Assembly: GCF_000189635.1 (NCBI RefSeq) | Contig: NW_002476022.1 | Coordinates: 124,001-188,000 of the forward strand | DNA from: Tetrahymena thermophila SB210 | Lineage: Eukaryota > Ciliophora > Oligohymenophorea > Hymenostomatida > Tetrahymenidae | Direction: 5' to 3' | DNA: 64,000 bases | Shown: piece by piece, positions 37,639 to 49,250 of the stretch | Layout of the letters: every line of letters starts with the position of its first letter | How positions within the stretch are numbered: the stretch's first letter is position 1 | Notes under the pieces: generated by a model | The model's database searches: none | Told to the model about the DNA's origin: nothing | The model's input: the letters and a program-made list of their open reading frames with translations, nothing else | Position numbers and translations under genes: made by a program

Positions 37639-40498
37639 TCTAAACAGCTAGCAAATAACCTACAATTATCTTTGATAAAAAAAGTCTTAGTTTCAGATTT
37701 AGAAAAGGTATCTATTTCATAAAAGGGAGTGTTTCTTTATTAGCTAATTTGTCTCTTTGTTTGTTTTTTTGTTTGTTTTTTTGTATGTATGTAAGTAAGT
37801 ATTTATATATATGTATGTAAGGTTGATTTTTTTTATTTGTTTATTGGTTTTGCAGGTAATTATGAATAATTTAATAGATAAAATGAATACAAAAATTTAG
37901 CTATCAAACCAAATATTATTAAATTTTCAGTGTAAACATTTGCTAGATAAATCAAACCATTCTCCCTTGTTTCTCAACACATTAAATTAATTAATTTGAT
38001 AAAATTTAATAAATCATTAAGCTTTTTGTTTGTGCTCAATTTATTTTTTCCCTTTCTCTAATCATATTTTCATTCTCCTTATAAAATTATTTTCATTGAG
38101 GAATTTTAAATTGATTTTTATTTACCTAAAAATATCTGCGTCCTCATCTTGTTCTGATGGTTTGATTGACAAAATTTCTACTATCTATCTGAGGACATCA
38201 GGATTTTATAATCTTTACATTTAATAAAAGATCATTAATAATATGAAAATGTAAATAAACTTTTCTATGACAAGACCAATTGATATCACATTATAAAATG
38301 TACTATAATAATGTATTTGCATACAATTTGATTTATCTTTGATAAAATATATGTAGAAGTGGCAATGAGTTTATCATTGTCATTTGGAATTGTTTATTAA
38401 TTAACTCCTGAATAATGAAACATTCATTCATAATAAATGCCTTGCTCAAAAGTTGTTTTTGAACAAGTACAAAACAAATGATTAGTGTTTTAAAATAAAT
38501 AAGCAGTTCCATTTCTAAATATTTAGTAATGTATATTTGCTAAGTTCCCTTTTAATAAATAGAAGGCAGGTAGTTATAGTAGTAAGCATTAAAAATAAAT
38601 ACAATAAGCTTATAGTTTATTGTTTTAATTTATTAGAAAAAGACTAATTTCTGTAATTGCTTTATGATTTACTTACAAATTATTTTAATCATGCAGATTG
38701 ATTAAAAGAAACCTGCCTTAATGAATTTATTTAATAATTTATGAATTGTATAACCATTTTAAGAGTTCTATGAATACTCTAACTAAATTTAGAAAAATAT
38801 GTTATCGTAAGCAAGCAAGAGCATGAACCATGATTTAAAAATAAACTAATAATTGGTCTTGGAATAGCTTTATGAGACTATAAATTTATATTTATATATA
38901 TATGGCTAATAATTTACATCTAAAGAGTTTCTTAATCTTTTTCCTTAACTTTTTTTAGTATATCACTTTATAAAAGCAATTCCTTGATATTTATTTCTTA
39001 TTTTTCCAAGGGATGGAAATGAATCCGCTGAGGGATATCAAGATTAATTTCATTTGAGGTCATCAACCCCTAATGCGCACTTACTCTTTTTTCTTTATCT
39101 TCGTGTCCTAGTTTCGTATTTATGATTAATTTCAAGATAGCCAAGCAAGCCTTGGAAGAATTTCCTTGCTAACTGAATTTATATCTATATAATATATTTT
39201 GATTCTATATATTATATGATTTTGTTTGTTTCTTTTACTCTTTTTTTTATTTCTTTGTTTCTTGTTTTTGTTTTTAATTTATTACTAAATCTTTATATTT
39301 CTAAAAACCACTTAGAAAACCTAATTTTTGTTATTATAATATAATTGATTCGATTACACAAAAATATTCAAAATCATATTTTATCTTTCATGGTCATATT
39401 CATAAATCTTCATTCAAAAAAATTAAGATTATTTAACTAACATATGTTAACACTAAATTACTTATCACTCCAATAATTATACTTCTCAAGAAGCAATCTA
39501 TATATATGTATATAAATAATACCCACACATCTATATTCACTTATTTTAATCCAATTTTTAGTAAAAATTAATTCCAAATTAAATATAAAATTATATTAAT
39601 TCTTTTTAATACCATAGTATTAGCACTGACTTATATTTATTGCTATTAAAATAAAAAATAGCTATTTATATTCATTCTATTAGAAATTATTATTCAAATC
39701 TGTAATCGCAAATACAAAACAATCAACCACTAATAAAAAATTTACTATTTTAAGTACTACCTAATAATATTCTATTCTAGAAGAGTGATAGATAAATACT
39801 TGAAGAATATATTATGATAAATTATGGTATCAACAAAATAACTATAAAAATAATCAAAAAGTTAAAAATTCATTCGAGAAAATTAAAATATTGTTTGAAA
39901 ATCTATATCATTTTTTTTAAAATCTGAACTGTTTTACTTAAAAAATTTTTTTAAAAAAATTAATTTAATGTGTAGCAAAATATTTTTTTAGTTAAAATTT
40001 TTATTGTAAAATATTATTGATTTTTCTCTTCAATTTTTTTTTTTTAATTATATTTATTGCTAAATTAAAATATTGTTTCATCCATCTTGCCTGATTTAAT
40101 CTACAAAATTATATTTTGATTTTTATATTTGTTAGATATTACTAACATCAAAAATTAATCAATCAATGAAAAAATTCTTATTAAGGATTATAAATTATAT
40201 TTTGGTTAAAGGTTTAAATGAATCAATCCAATTAATAAATCAATCAATCAATCAAACACATACATACAAACAAACAAAAAAGATATATAGATTTTTAGTG
40301 ATTGAATATTAGGATAATATAACATTAATTATAATTTCTTTATACAAAAATTAATAACTCTATAAATTCTAAATATATAAGTTTAAATAGAGTGTAATAG
40401 CAAGCAAATTTACAGCATTTAAAAAGTAATTTTGAATTAGGATCTATCAAAGTTTGCATTATAAGAGAGTTAAAAATATTTTTACTTCTTCTAAAATT
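37639..40498. other. 2.9-kb intergenic region, simple repeats and one odd segment
   Basis: Divergent promoters for the SAPS gene and the 40.5-kb gene. Simple repeats: TTTG/TATG tracts at about 37755-37825, TATATA near 38890-38905, and CAAT/CATA/CAAA tracts at about 40220-40280. A 195-aa-scale open stretch near 38030 lacks coding character. The segment at 38975-39190 is clearly less AT-rich and is listed separately. Confidence 0.5.
38975..39190. ncRNA. candidate structured noncoding segment, strand unknown
   Basis: About 215 bp with visibly higher GC than the surrounding desert. It shows no usable reading frame and two 8-bp perfect inverted repeats: CTTGATAT (38983-38990) with ATATCAAG (39035-39042), and TTCCAAGG (39004-39011) with CCTTGGAA (39150-39157). 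The two would interlock like a pseudoknot if both formed. A T-run (TTTTTTTT, about 39242-39249) follows on the plus strand. I could not match it to U1-U6, U3, SRP, RNase P or telomerase RNA. It may be an unrecognised ncRNA, a conserved regulatory element or an eroded gene. Confidence 0.3.
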
Positions 40499-41359
40499 AT
40501 GAGTAAGCTTATGGATAAATTAAAAAGGATGGAGCCCTTTTAAGCTCAAAAAAAACAAAATATACTAAAGAAATAAATAAAGGATCCCTAAATCGAAAAC
40601 TCCACCTATCAAGATATTGATGAGAAATTTAATTCTCTTTGCAATTTTCAGTCACAGTAGCTGATTAATTTTGAATTGAAAATCCCTCCACCATAGTTAG
40701 ATGAAGAGTAACTAAAGGCATACAGTAGAAATAAAATTTAAAGAAGCTCAACTAAAAGATAGTCTACAATTGTATAAGCAAGTAAACTTTAAAGTACTCG
40801 CTCAAGTTAAATTATTTAAGGGGGAAAATTAAATATTTAAAGTCCTAAAATGAGTGTTACTAATTCCGTATTTGCATCTCAAGTGCTTACAAGTCCATAA
40901 ATAGACTCAGATCACTTTTTGTAGTTAAAAGGGCATCAAAAATAGTAAAATAAGCAAAATATCAATTCGTAAACTCAGTTATCTTAGCTAAAGACATCTG
41001 CTTCATTGAATTCAGCTAAGAGACTTTCTCCTCTAAAAGTTAGCACCATGAATCTGAACAAAGATAAATCTTAACAAGATGATATTCATTCACCTGAAAA
41101 GAGACTTCACTAAATGAGAAAAAATTAAGGGAATATAAGATTTACAAAGAAGAAAAGTACTTATGTCTTTAATGAGCATGCAACACAAAATAAATAAAAT
41201 GATAAAGAAAGTGATATAGATGAGAGAGTTAGCCAAAGCCCTGAATGGCTCTTAATTTAGTAGAAACTTAAAAATGCTATCAAAAATAAAAAGCACTAAT
41301 AAGAAGATGACTACATTAATCCTGTCGTTTAATTATTTGGAAACGTAACTCACTAATGA
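40499..41359 (+). CDS. unknown Gln/Ser/Lys-rich protein
   Basis: Single-exon table-6 frame, 286 aa, ATG 40499 to TGA 41357-41359. The N-terminus MSKLMDKLKRMEPFQ is helical and basic. The middle is low complexity (Ser, Gln, Lys). The C-terminus reads PEWLLIQQKLKNAIKNKKH then NPVVQLFGNVTHQ. No known domain recognised. It is followed 180 bp downstream by another same-strand unknown gene. A missed intron fusing the two cannot be excluded, though the TGA is clear. Confidence 0.7.
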
Positions 41360-41540
41360 TTTTATTAACAATATTTTAAATCAAAAAAGAGAATTAATTA
41401 TTTTATAGCAACTCCTAAAAATTAAAAAATAATTAATAATATAAAAAGAAAGTCTATTTTATTTTAGAAAAATTTAATGAAATTTTATGTAGAACTAAAA
41501 AATTAATTTTAATTAATTTTATTAATAGAACTTTATAGCA

Positions 41541-42660
41541 ATGGTTTTATAAGCTTTAATCATCAAGAAAATAGATGATCTCTATGGCATGAAAATAAAT
41601 ACAGATTCCAATATACCTATCAGTGAGAACCTTTTAAAGCAATTTGGAATCTCAAGTACAATGCTGAACTCGCTTAATAGGTAAGTTTTTTTAATGAAAC
41701 TTGCAATATAATAACTTAAATTTTTTTAGTGCTAATGAAAAGAGATAGTATATTGCAGATACCATGACAGCAAGAATTAGCCTTATGATTAAAGAATGGG
41801 ATGAGAAATAGGGCTTTAGATAATAAAAACTACAACAAGATGAAAAAATAACTGATAAAGAAGAGCAGAGGAAAAATGAAAGCTAAGGAGATATGTTTGA
41901 TTGGCTGAAAATAGGTAAACAATTTTCTTTAAGAAAATTAATGTTGATTTAAAAAATATTTAATAATTTAAAAGAGACAAACCATGACTAACTCAAGAAA
42001 AAACTAAGAATGGCTATTGTCGAAAAGCTCACAGATGTAATTTAATAAAAATAAAATGAATAATTAATTCAGTAAAAATATTACATTTTTATAAAAAAGT
42101 TTGAAAATTAAGAGGAGCTAAAGAAATTAAGATAATAAAAAGAATAATAGTAAAATTAAAATTAATATACTGGAAGTAAAAAATTAGAAATTAACCTGAA
42201 AAATGTTCCTTATGTTTCAACAAAAGTTCTTTTACTCAGAATGGATGAGTAAGATAACAAGTATCTTATAGAAGGAATGACAAAGGAGTAATTAGATTAA
42301 TACTAAGAGATTGCTCATGTAGATTATATGGAAGAAAACAAAAAAAATTCATAAAAGTAAAGAAATGAGAGAGAATAGTAAGAAAATAGTGAAATTTAGA
42401 ATACAGATGCTGAAAATGACGAACTACCTGAATGGTCAGATGAACTAGAAAAAGAGTTTTTGAATAACAAAAAGTTAGCTAAAATTATATACAGTGAAGA
42501 CATTTCAGTTTCTAATTGGAATTAACAAGGATATCTACCACTAGTTTAGGAGTATACATATATTTATAATTTATATTTTAAATTCTTATTCATTTTCAGC
42601 TTTGACTTAATAAATTATTAGAGTTTATTAAAAATCTTAATTACTCACCCTTAAACATGA
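41541..42660 (+). CDS. unknown Gln/Lys-rich coiled-coil-like protein
   Basis: ATG 41541, TGA 42658-42660. An early intron, after LLKQFGISSTMLNSLN, has a strong GTAAGT donor. A second possible intron begins at GTAAAC after DWLKI, but reading through is also open. A third (GTATAC...TTTCAG, about 42552-42599) joins GYLPLVQ to DFDLINYQSLLKIL. The middle is rich in Lys, Glu and Gln and likely helical. An acidic stretch with DAENDELPEWSDELEKEF precedes the C-terminus. No family recognised. It sits between two other plus-strand genes with gaps of only 150-180 bp, which is tight for this region. Confidence 0.65.
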
Positions 42661-42809
42661 AATTATTTTCATTTTTCATTTTAATAAATCATTTTTTGAT
42701 AATCAAAAATTTATAAATGAGGAAATGAAGTTTTGAAAGCTAATAAATTATTCATTTAATGATTTTTTTTTTTATTATTAATAGATATAATTTGTCAAAT
42801 AAAAAAAAA

Positions 42810-45230
42810 ATGGAGAGAGAATAATTAATTACTAATTATCAAAATGGAATTTGGCTTACAGAAAAAGAACTAAAGTTTATTGCAGACACTAGCTCATTGC
42901 TTAACAAATGTATAGACTAGAACTATGTTTAAAAAATAGTTAATCACATCAGTAAAGATGATGTATCTCGTTTAGAATTAAGTTTGGCTGAAAATATTAT
43001 AACAAATTACTAAAACATGCAAAATTTAATTAGAGAATAGAGACTCAAATTTTTGAAGTAACGATAAGCTAAATTACTTGAAAAAAGAGAATAAAACAGA
43101 TAGAAATAATTAATGAAAGAACAAAGAGAAAAGGAGCTTAAAATTCAAAGGAGATATGTAAAGATGTTTAAAACAATTGGAGATAGATTACTTTCAAATA
43201 AGGTTTAATACACTTTTGATGTGCTACAAAAAAATTTCTTTTGCAGAATTTTTTTCGAAAATATGAAAAGTGTTTTAAACAAATACCGTAAACGTAAAGA
43301 GATTCTTGCATTTTAAACAGAAGAAGGAATTAAGAAAATGAAATTGCAAGATTAATTAGCAAATCAAAAAGATTTTGTAAAAAGATTAGCTAAAGCTGAA
43401 AATATCAAAAAAGTATGTGGTAAATAGCATGAGCTTCATCCACCTTCAAAAATTGCTTACTTTGCTCCTTCTGATGGTAAATTAAAAAGTAGAAAAAAAA
43501 ATATTTTATGAAATTAATTTATACAATAAAGATCCAATCGATTCTAAAAGAGAAGAGCTTATGAATTTTATGAGTGATAGATTTAAGCTTTCAACAAGAT
43601 CTAAACAGGAAGTAAGAATAAAAGAAAACTTTTCTAAGTATTACTCAGGTGGTCCCCAAAAATCAGAGCTTGAAGAACAACCTAATGTTAATGGAAAAGA
43701 TTATGTAATTTTTTAATTCACTCAAACAAAATTTTTGCTTAATTTTACTAATTTTTTCTTTTAAATATTTTCATAAATTTTATCATAAATAAATAAACAA
43801 ATTATAAAGTTGCAAAAGATTTAACTGACTAAAAAATAATTTGCTGGTATTATCAGAGTTTAAAGACTTTTTAGACAATTCAGAATGAGAAAAATTATAT
43901 AAAATATGAAAGAGTAAGAGTATTCTATTAAGCTATCTTAATATAAAGAAAAGTTAAGAAGCTACTTATCAGGAAGAAAATTCCTTAAAATAACCTAAAC
44001 AAAGCTTGGAAGAGAAATCATACCTTAAAAGGGGGTTATAGAAAATATTCGAGTTGATGAAAGCTAAGCATTTTCTGAGTAGATTTATAGTAGCGATGAT
44101 GAAAATGGAAATTACAAAGATAAAGCAAAATAAGATTACAAAACTACAAAATCACCAAATAAATAACAAAAGGGATCATTGAATTTAGCTTTGTAGACTC
44201 CAAAAAGTAACTAATAAAATGAAAACATAAAAGATTTCTATAATTTGCATAGTACTTATGGTGATACTCTATCTACTGATAGACATCGTCTCCAATCAAA
44301 AACCGTGGAGGATGAGAATAACAGCAAGAACTAAATTAGTCATATAAAATTCTTAACTAATGAAAAAAATTTAACTCTAAGCAATTTGGATGAGACAGAT
44401 CACTATAGCAACGAATCACCAAAAACAAAAACATCAAAATAGAATTTAGAATATTAAAATTAGCCAAGTATAAAGCAAGAAAATAAAGTTTTAGAAGAGG
44501 GTATTCGTTTATCTGTTACAAGATGCAGTAACACAGATGTAGGTACTGCAACTCACAAAAAAAATAATCCTTCGTTAGTAAGCTTTTTGAGTCATAAGCA
44601 GGTATCATACAATCCAACTCTCCTTCTAAAACAGTAAAAGCTTCTTTAAGCAGCATAGTCAAACTAATTTTTACAAATAAGAAATTCTGGATATCTGATT
44701 AATTAAAGCGATGTAAATTGCAAAGATAAAAAATAGAATACAGCATTAATTTATGCAATCTAACACTAAAACATCACGTTTATTAGATGGCTTCTCAGTA
44801 AAGGTGCTGATGTTAACATATTATGCGCCTAAGGTAACACCCCAGTCCACTAAGCCTTTAAAACAAATAATCATGAAGTAATTATTTAGAAATTTAACCA
44901 AACAAAATAATTATTTTTATCAATTATAAATAGATTCTACATGATATTTTGTGTATGAAGCCAGACCTCAACAAAATAAATCAAGAGGGTTTAACACCTC
45001 TGGCATATGCCTCGTAAGACACCATAAAAAAATTTGATTTAAAAGACTGTATTGTTTTTAAAAATGATCCAATAAATATTTAAGAAGATGTAAATATAAC
45101 AACTTAAAACAATAACTAAATGTTTATAAGAGAGAAAAAACCATTGAAAGCATTAGGAAAATTAAAATTAAATAACTTTTTCCCAATAAAATCCCCTACT
45201 ATATAATAAGTAAACTACACTTCAATGTGA
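42810..45230 (+). CDS. IQ-motif and ankyrin-repeat protein
   Basis: ATG 42810 (MEREQLITNYQNGIW), TGA 45228-45230. Introns begin at about 43475, 43706 and 44880; the last interrupts the ankyrin repeats. The N-terminal ~230 residues are Lys/Glu/Gln-rich and helical. After the second intron an IQ-like motif, IIRVQRLFRQFRMRK, suggests binding of calmodulin or a related EF-hand protein. A disordered Ser/Asn/Lys stretch follows. Two to three ankyrin repeats come next, including NTALIYAIQHQNITFIRWLL, SKGADVN, GNTPVHQAFKTNNHE, then LNKINQEGLTPLAYAS. The ankyrin block is a protein-protein interaction module; the partner is unknown. The TAA/TAG-encoded Gln density is high. Confidence 0.82.
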
Positions 45231-45501
45231 TCCTAAAAATAAATAATGTTTAATCTGTATGTATGTATATAACTGTAAAAATATATAAATATCTATTAAA
45301 ATAAACAAAAAGGATAAACATTTTTATTAACAAATATTTTTAAACGTGGCGATAATTTATTTATTTATTTAATGATTTACTTAATTATTTTTTGGCATTT
45401 TATTGATTTTTATTGTCATTTATTGATTGATTGATTATTAATTAGTTTTTATATGAGCAATTAATTATAGTTATTAACTTATTTACATATTCAATTTCAT
45501 T

Positions 45502-45990
45502 TCAAACAGCTGCATACTTCTTTTTTACTATATTTTCGAATTCAGCTTTACTTACTTTTCCTTTTTCTTCTTTACTAGCATATTCAATCATTTCTTTAAG
45601 TTCATTTTCGCTATATCTTTCGTTAATTTTTCTACATATTCTATAGAAATCTTCGTAAGTCACAAATCCGTCTCTGTCTTCATCAAAAACGTTGAATAAA
45701 TCATCTAGAGTTTTGTCCTCTTCGAAGGTTGCTGTAAAACCAAAAATTTTTAAGAATTCTGAAAAATCTATTTCGCAATCATCATCATTATCAGCGTCAG
45801 CTATAATATCCATAATTGTTTAAGCTTCTGCTTCCATGTTGAGTTTTTTTATAGCATCTTACATTTCTTTGGGGGAGATTTTTCCAGAACGATCAGAATC
45901 AAAGACATCAAAAATCTCTTTAATTTTTTTGATCTATTCTTCATCTAAATTATCTGTAATATAGTCTCTTGGATTAAATTGTTATGACAT
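45502..45990 (-). CDS. EF-hand protein, calmodulin/centrin-like
   Basis: Intronless, 162 aa, MSQQFNPRDYITDN to KKKYAAV. Four EF-hand positions in calmodulin/centrin order. EF1 loop DSDRSGKISPKE is canonical. EF2 loop DNDDDCEIDFSE fits with Cys in place of the usual Gly6. EF3 loop DEDRDGFVTYED ends in Asp rather than Glu at position 12, which often lowers Ca2+ affinity or favours Mg2+. EF4 (SKEEKGKVSKAE) has lost the acidic ligands and is probably not functional. The N-terminus NPRDYITDNLDEEQIKKIKEIFDVFD resembles centrins and calmodulin-like proteins. It lies convergent to the IQ/ankyrin gene. Confidence 0.93.
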
Positions 45991-46278
45991 TTTCTGTTGT
46001 TGCTAATTTAATTTAGTTAATTTTTTTGAATTTGTTTGAATTTTTAATAATTATTTATTATTTTCACAATCTTAAATACAAATTAATTAACAATTAAATT
46101 CGTTAAAATTCTTTTTAAGAATATACATAAAAATTTATAATCACTATCAACAAAAAATATCTGCTTTGACATTATAATCGCCGTTCATTTCGCATTCTAC
46201 TTTAAATTTCTAAATATTTTAGATTAAAAATTAAAAATCCTTAAAATAAAACAATTTATTGATAAAACAAACAAATTT

Positions 46279-46977
46279 TCACTTTTTAATTAAATTGATA
46301 AATAAAATAAAATTATTTTTATCTTCTTCTGTAAGCTATCTTTCTGCCATGAATGTATTTAAATCGAATTAGAAATTTAATATTCTATTAATTTTCTCTT
46401 AAGCTTTCTCCCATAATATAGCAGCTTCTTCTGTTTTGCCACTATGAGAAGGAGAACCTAAAAATTTTAAAGGCAAGACATAACAATTTTTGAAAGCAGG
46501 TAATAATACTTTTAATGAGGCTTCTGCTATATATTAAACTCTTTTAACATGAAAATCAGATGTAATTACAATTAATTCAATATTAATTTTATTCTTTGCT
46601 AATAAAGAGGAAACTGATTTTTCAAATCTATTCCACAATTCGTAAAAAGAAAAAAGAAAATTTTCAACAGTATTCATTGAATATTTTTCAACTAAAATTC
46701 GGTCTTTTTATATTTTATGCTTTTCAATCAAGTAATTTTCCATATATTAAGACTCTATATCTACCTTTCCTCTTCCGCTGACTACTATGATTGAGTGATT
46801 TTCAGTTTTAACATTTTGCTCAAATTATGATTGTTTAATATTTTCTACCAAGTAATCTAAACGCTACTTTAATTCTCCCTACATTTCAATATTTCCTAGG
46901 GCATCTTTATGCAGTGCATATCCAAGGCATAAAAATACTTTAATCAGCTGGCATTATTAAGTCTAATCCTCTTCCAT
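46279..46977 (-). CDS. DUF218/YdcF-like protein
   Basis: Intronless, 232 aa, MEEDQTQQCQLIKVFLCLGYAL to FINLIKK. DUF218 pattern: an N-terminal hydrophobic strand VFLCLGYAL, IIVVSGRGKVDIESQ, an ILVEKYSMNTVENFLFS segment (the family's E..S.nT.eNa), and LIVITSDFHVKRVQ, followed by KFLGSPSHSGKT. Bacterial relatives (YdcF, ElyC, SanA) are small Rossmann-like proteins; some act in envelope biology, and their biochemistry is poorly defined. No signal peptide is evident, so a soluble protein is likely. Assignment rests on motif recall. Confidence 0.8.
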
Positions 46978-47355
46978 TTTAATCATAAATAAATAGATAT
47001 TTTAATTTAATTATTAAATGTAAAAAATTTGTATAGTAAAAGGGAATTTAATATGCAAAGAGAGATATTTTATATTAAAGAATAATTCAAATTATGTCGA
47101 TTTCGGCTTTAATCAAACATTACCAATGTTAAATAGTTTTAAAAATGAAAAATTTAGAATTTATTAGTAAATATTTTAACTAAACATTTAAGCAAAAAAA
47201 AAAAAAATATTTTAGTTTAAATAATTATAAGTTTTTATTTTAAATTTATAATAATAAGACTATCTATCTATTTTTGTAATAAATATTTAACTATAAATAA
47301 TAAATTGTAAACTTCTATAATTCGAAGATTTATTTTTTAAAGCTACAACTTTTGC
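46978..47355. other. divergent intergenic region
   Basis: Short AT-rich gap between the divergent DUF218 gene and the plus-strand gene at 47356. It must contain both promoters. Nothing distinct is seen beyond A-tracts (about 47194-47208). Confidence 0.5.
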
Positions 47356-49233
47356 ATGAAGATACTGATAGTTAATGGATATTCTTCTACTCCCAAAGGA
47401 TCCTAACTCTTCACAAATTTTTAATTTATTATATACAAGGTATGTCCTTAAATTAAGAGTGTATCAAATTTATAAAATATTTTGTATAAGCTCTTTAAAG
47501 AACATAAAGTGAAAATAGATGATGAACAAGAGTTTTACATACGTGACAGAAATAATCTTGAGGACTTCATATATGAATTGAACTCACCATTTTTGAAGAA
47601 AGAAAGTGCCACATAATTTGATTTATTGGACATGATATTTCTTGTTGGAGATGCTAACCTACGTCCTTGGTCACCTACAGCAGAATAAGTAATTTTAATA
47701 ATAAATATTTGCTTAATTCTACTTAGACACAATAACTAATGAAAAGATGCTTATATTACTAAGGATGTGCATGAAATCCTAAAAAGTTTTATTTGCTTGT
47801 TCATTTGGATTTTAGGGCTTGATTTACCTAAGCGCTTCCAATTTTGATAGAGTAAAAATAGACATATAAATACTTTTTAACTTTTTGGATTTAAGAATTT
47901 TTTAATTTAAACGTAAAGCCTTATAATGTAATAAACGGCTATTTGAATGGTAGCCAAATTTCGGACTTGCTTAAATCAAATATTAATCCATCTAACTTGA
48001 CTGTACATGATATATTCATAGATAATGTCACTGGTGATATTCTTGTTTATAATTTTGAAAGCTCAAATTGGATACCGAAAGGAAACACAGGTTTGCACTA
48101 TAATAAAGCAGCACAAGAATTCTCTACAATAGGAAAGTATATTCTAAAAGCTCCGAATTACTAACCAAAAAGTAATGAGGAATAGCTTATCTATCTGAAT
48201 TCAAGTACAGAAACAATATGTAGGGTTAAAAAAAGATACATATCTCATTGGGCATTCAAAGGAATAGATGCAAATTTTAAAGTGCCTGCAAAAAATTAAT
48301 GGGATGCTCATCCTTTCACAAGTGTGAACCCAGAGAAGCAATTTCAAGTAAAAAAATTATATAAAAATATTATCATCCATTCATTAAATTTATTTCAACA
48401 CTTTATGTAAAAAAAAGGTTTTAGCTGAAAGCTAAAGAGGGCCATTAATTATTGAAAGCAAATAAATGTTTGCCATTTAGTTTTCTTTGAATGAAAAATA
48501 CCCTGAAACAATAAAATTAGTAGAAAATTATTTACTGCATTTTATAGAATTGTACTAATCTTAAAAGATCATTTATAAAACTATTTAAAAATGTGTAGAA
48601 TTTTCAAGCTAAGAAGAAAATGCTTATTATAAGTCAAGAAAAAAAGAAAAGAAGTTAATAATGTAAAGAGAAATTAAATATTCATAGATTTCAAATAAAG
48701 TAAACAATTTTAAAACCTCGCTTGATATCGAAAATGAGATAAACTAATTCAAGCATGTAGGTTTAAGTGCAAATCATTAACATAATTAATACATTAAAAT
48801 AGAGAATAATGCCATCATAAGTTAAAATTATATTTCTCCTTAAACTGGTAAACATAAAAGTAAAAGTGTAGATAGCTCATTATTTAAAAAGAAATAAGGA
48901 TTTCCCATGCAGAAAGATGAGATTAAGGGAGAAGAAAACCAAGTAAAAAAGGTGCCTATTTTATTTAGAACGTAAATTTAATTATTTTATTTTTGCAAAA
49001 ATAATTCTTTTAACAATTTAAAATAAAATGGTTTTAAGCATTTATTGTAAATAGAATCAATTAAATATTAATTTAAGTTAAATTTTTAAAATAAATTTAA
49101 TAACTAACATAAAATGAAGAGTTAGAAGTAAATTAAATTTGATAAATGTAGTTAGTTTACTTATCTCAAAATGAAAGAAATAAATTAACATTTTCAATTT
49201 TATAAAGTTACAAAAAAGTAGATAGAGATATGA
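47356..49233 (+). CDS. unknown protein with Rossmann-like start and possible Cys nucleophile
   Basis: Starts MKILIVNGYSSTPKGSQLF, a beta strand plus turn typical of flavodoxin or amidotransferase-like folds. In-phase introns: GTATGT after YKLFK-type IIYK; one from 47688 ending before MLILLRM; one after SASNFDR (about 47850) to PYNVINGYLNG; one after KQFQ (about 48350-48419). Notable segments are FLVGDANLRPWSPTAEQ and VLFACSFGFQGLIYLSA. In the latter, ACSFG resembles a class-I glutamine amidotransferase/DJ-1 nucleophile elbow. A single-strand mid-region has SSNWIPKGNTGLHYN and RYISHWAFKGIDANF. I do not recognise the family; the amidotransferase-like idea is inference. The tail after about 48960 is low complexity, and the true stop could be earlier if an intron was missed. 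Confidence 0.68.
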
Positions 49234-49250
49234 ACAAATAATTCTAAATT

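Noticed and set aside
38030-38224. 64-aa plus-strand frame in the SAPS upstream desert
   Set aside because: Composition is hydrophobic by AT bias, no Gln TAA/TAG extension looks coding and no neighbour exon fits.
39065-39080. CAACCCC string resembling a telomerase RNA template
   Set aside because: It reads CAACCCCTAA rather than CAACCCCAA, and none of the surrounding telomerase RNA elements that I know are present.
39120-39160. Reverse strand GGCTTGCTTGGCTATCTTGA resembling the U2 snRNA 5' region
   Set aside because: Similarity is partial, the branch-site-pairing GUAGUA element is missing and the flanking sequence does not fit U2.
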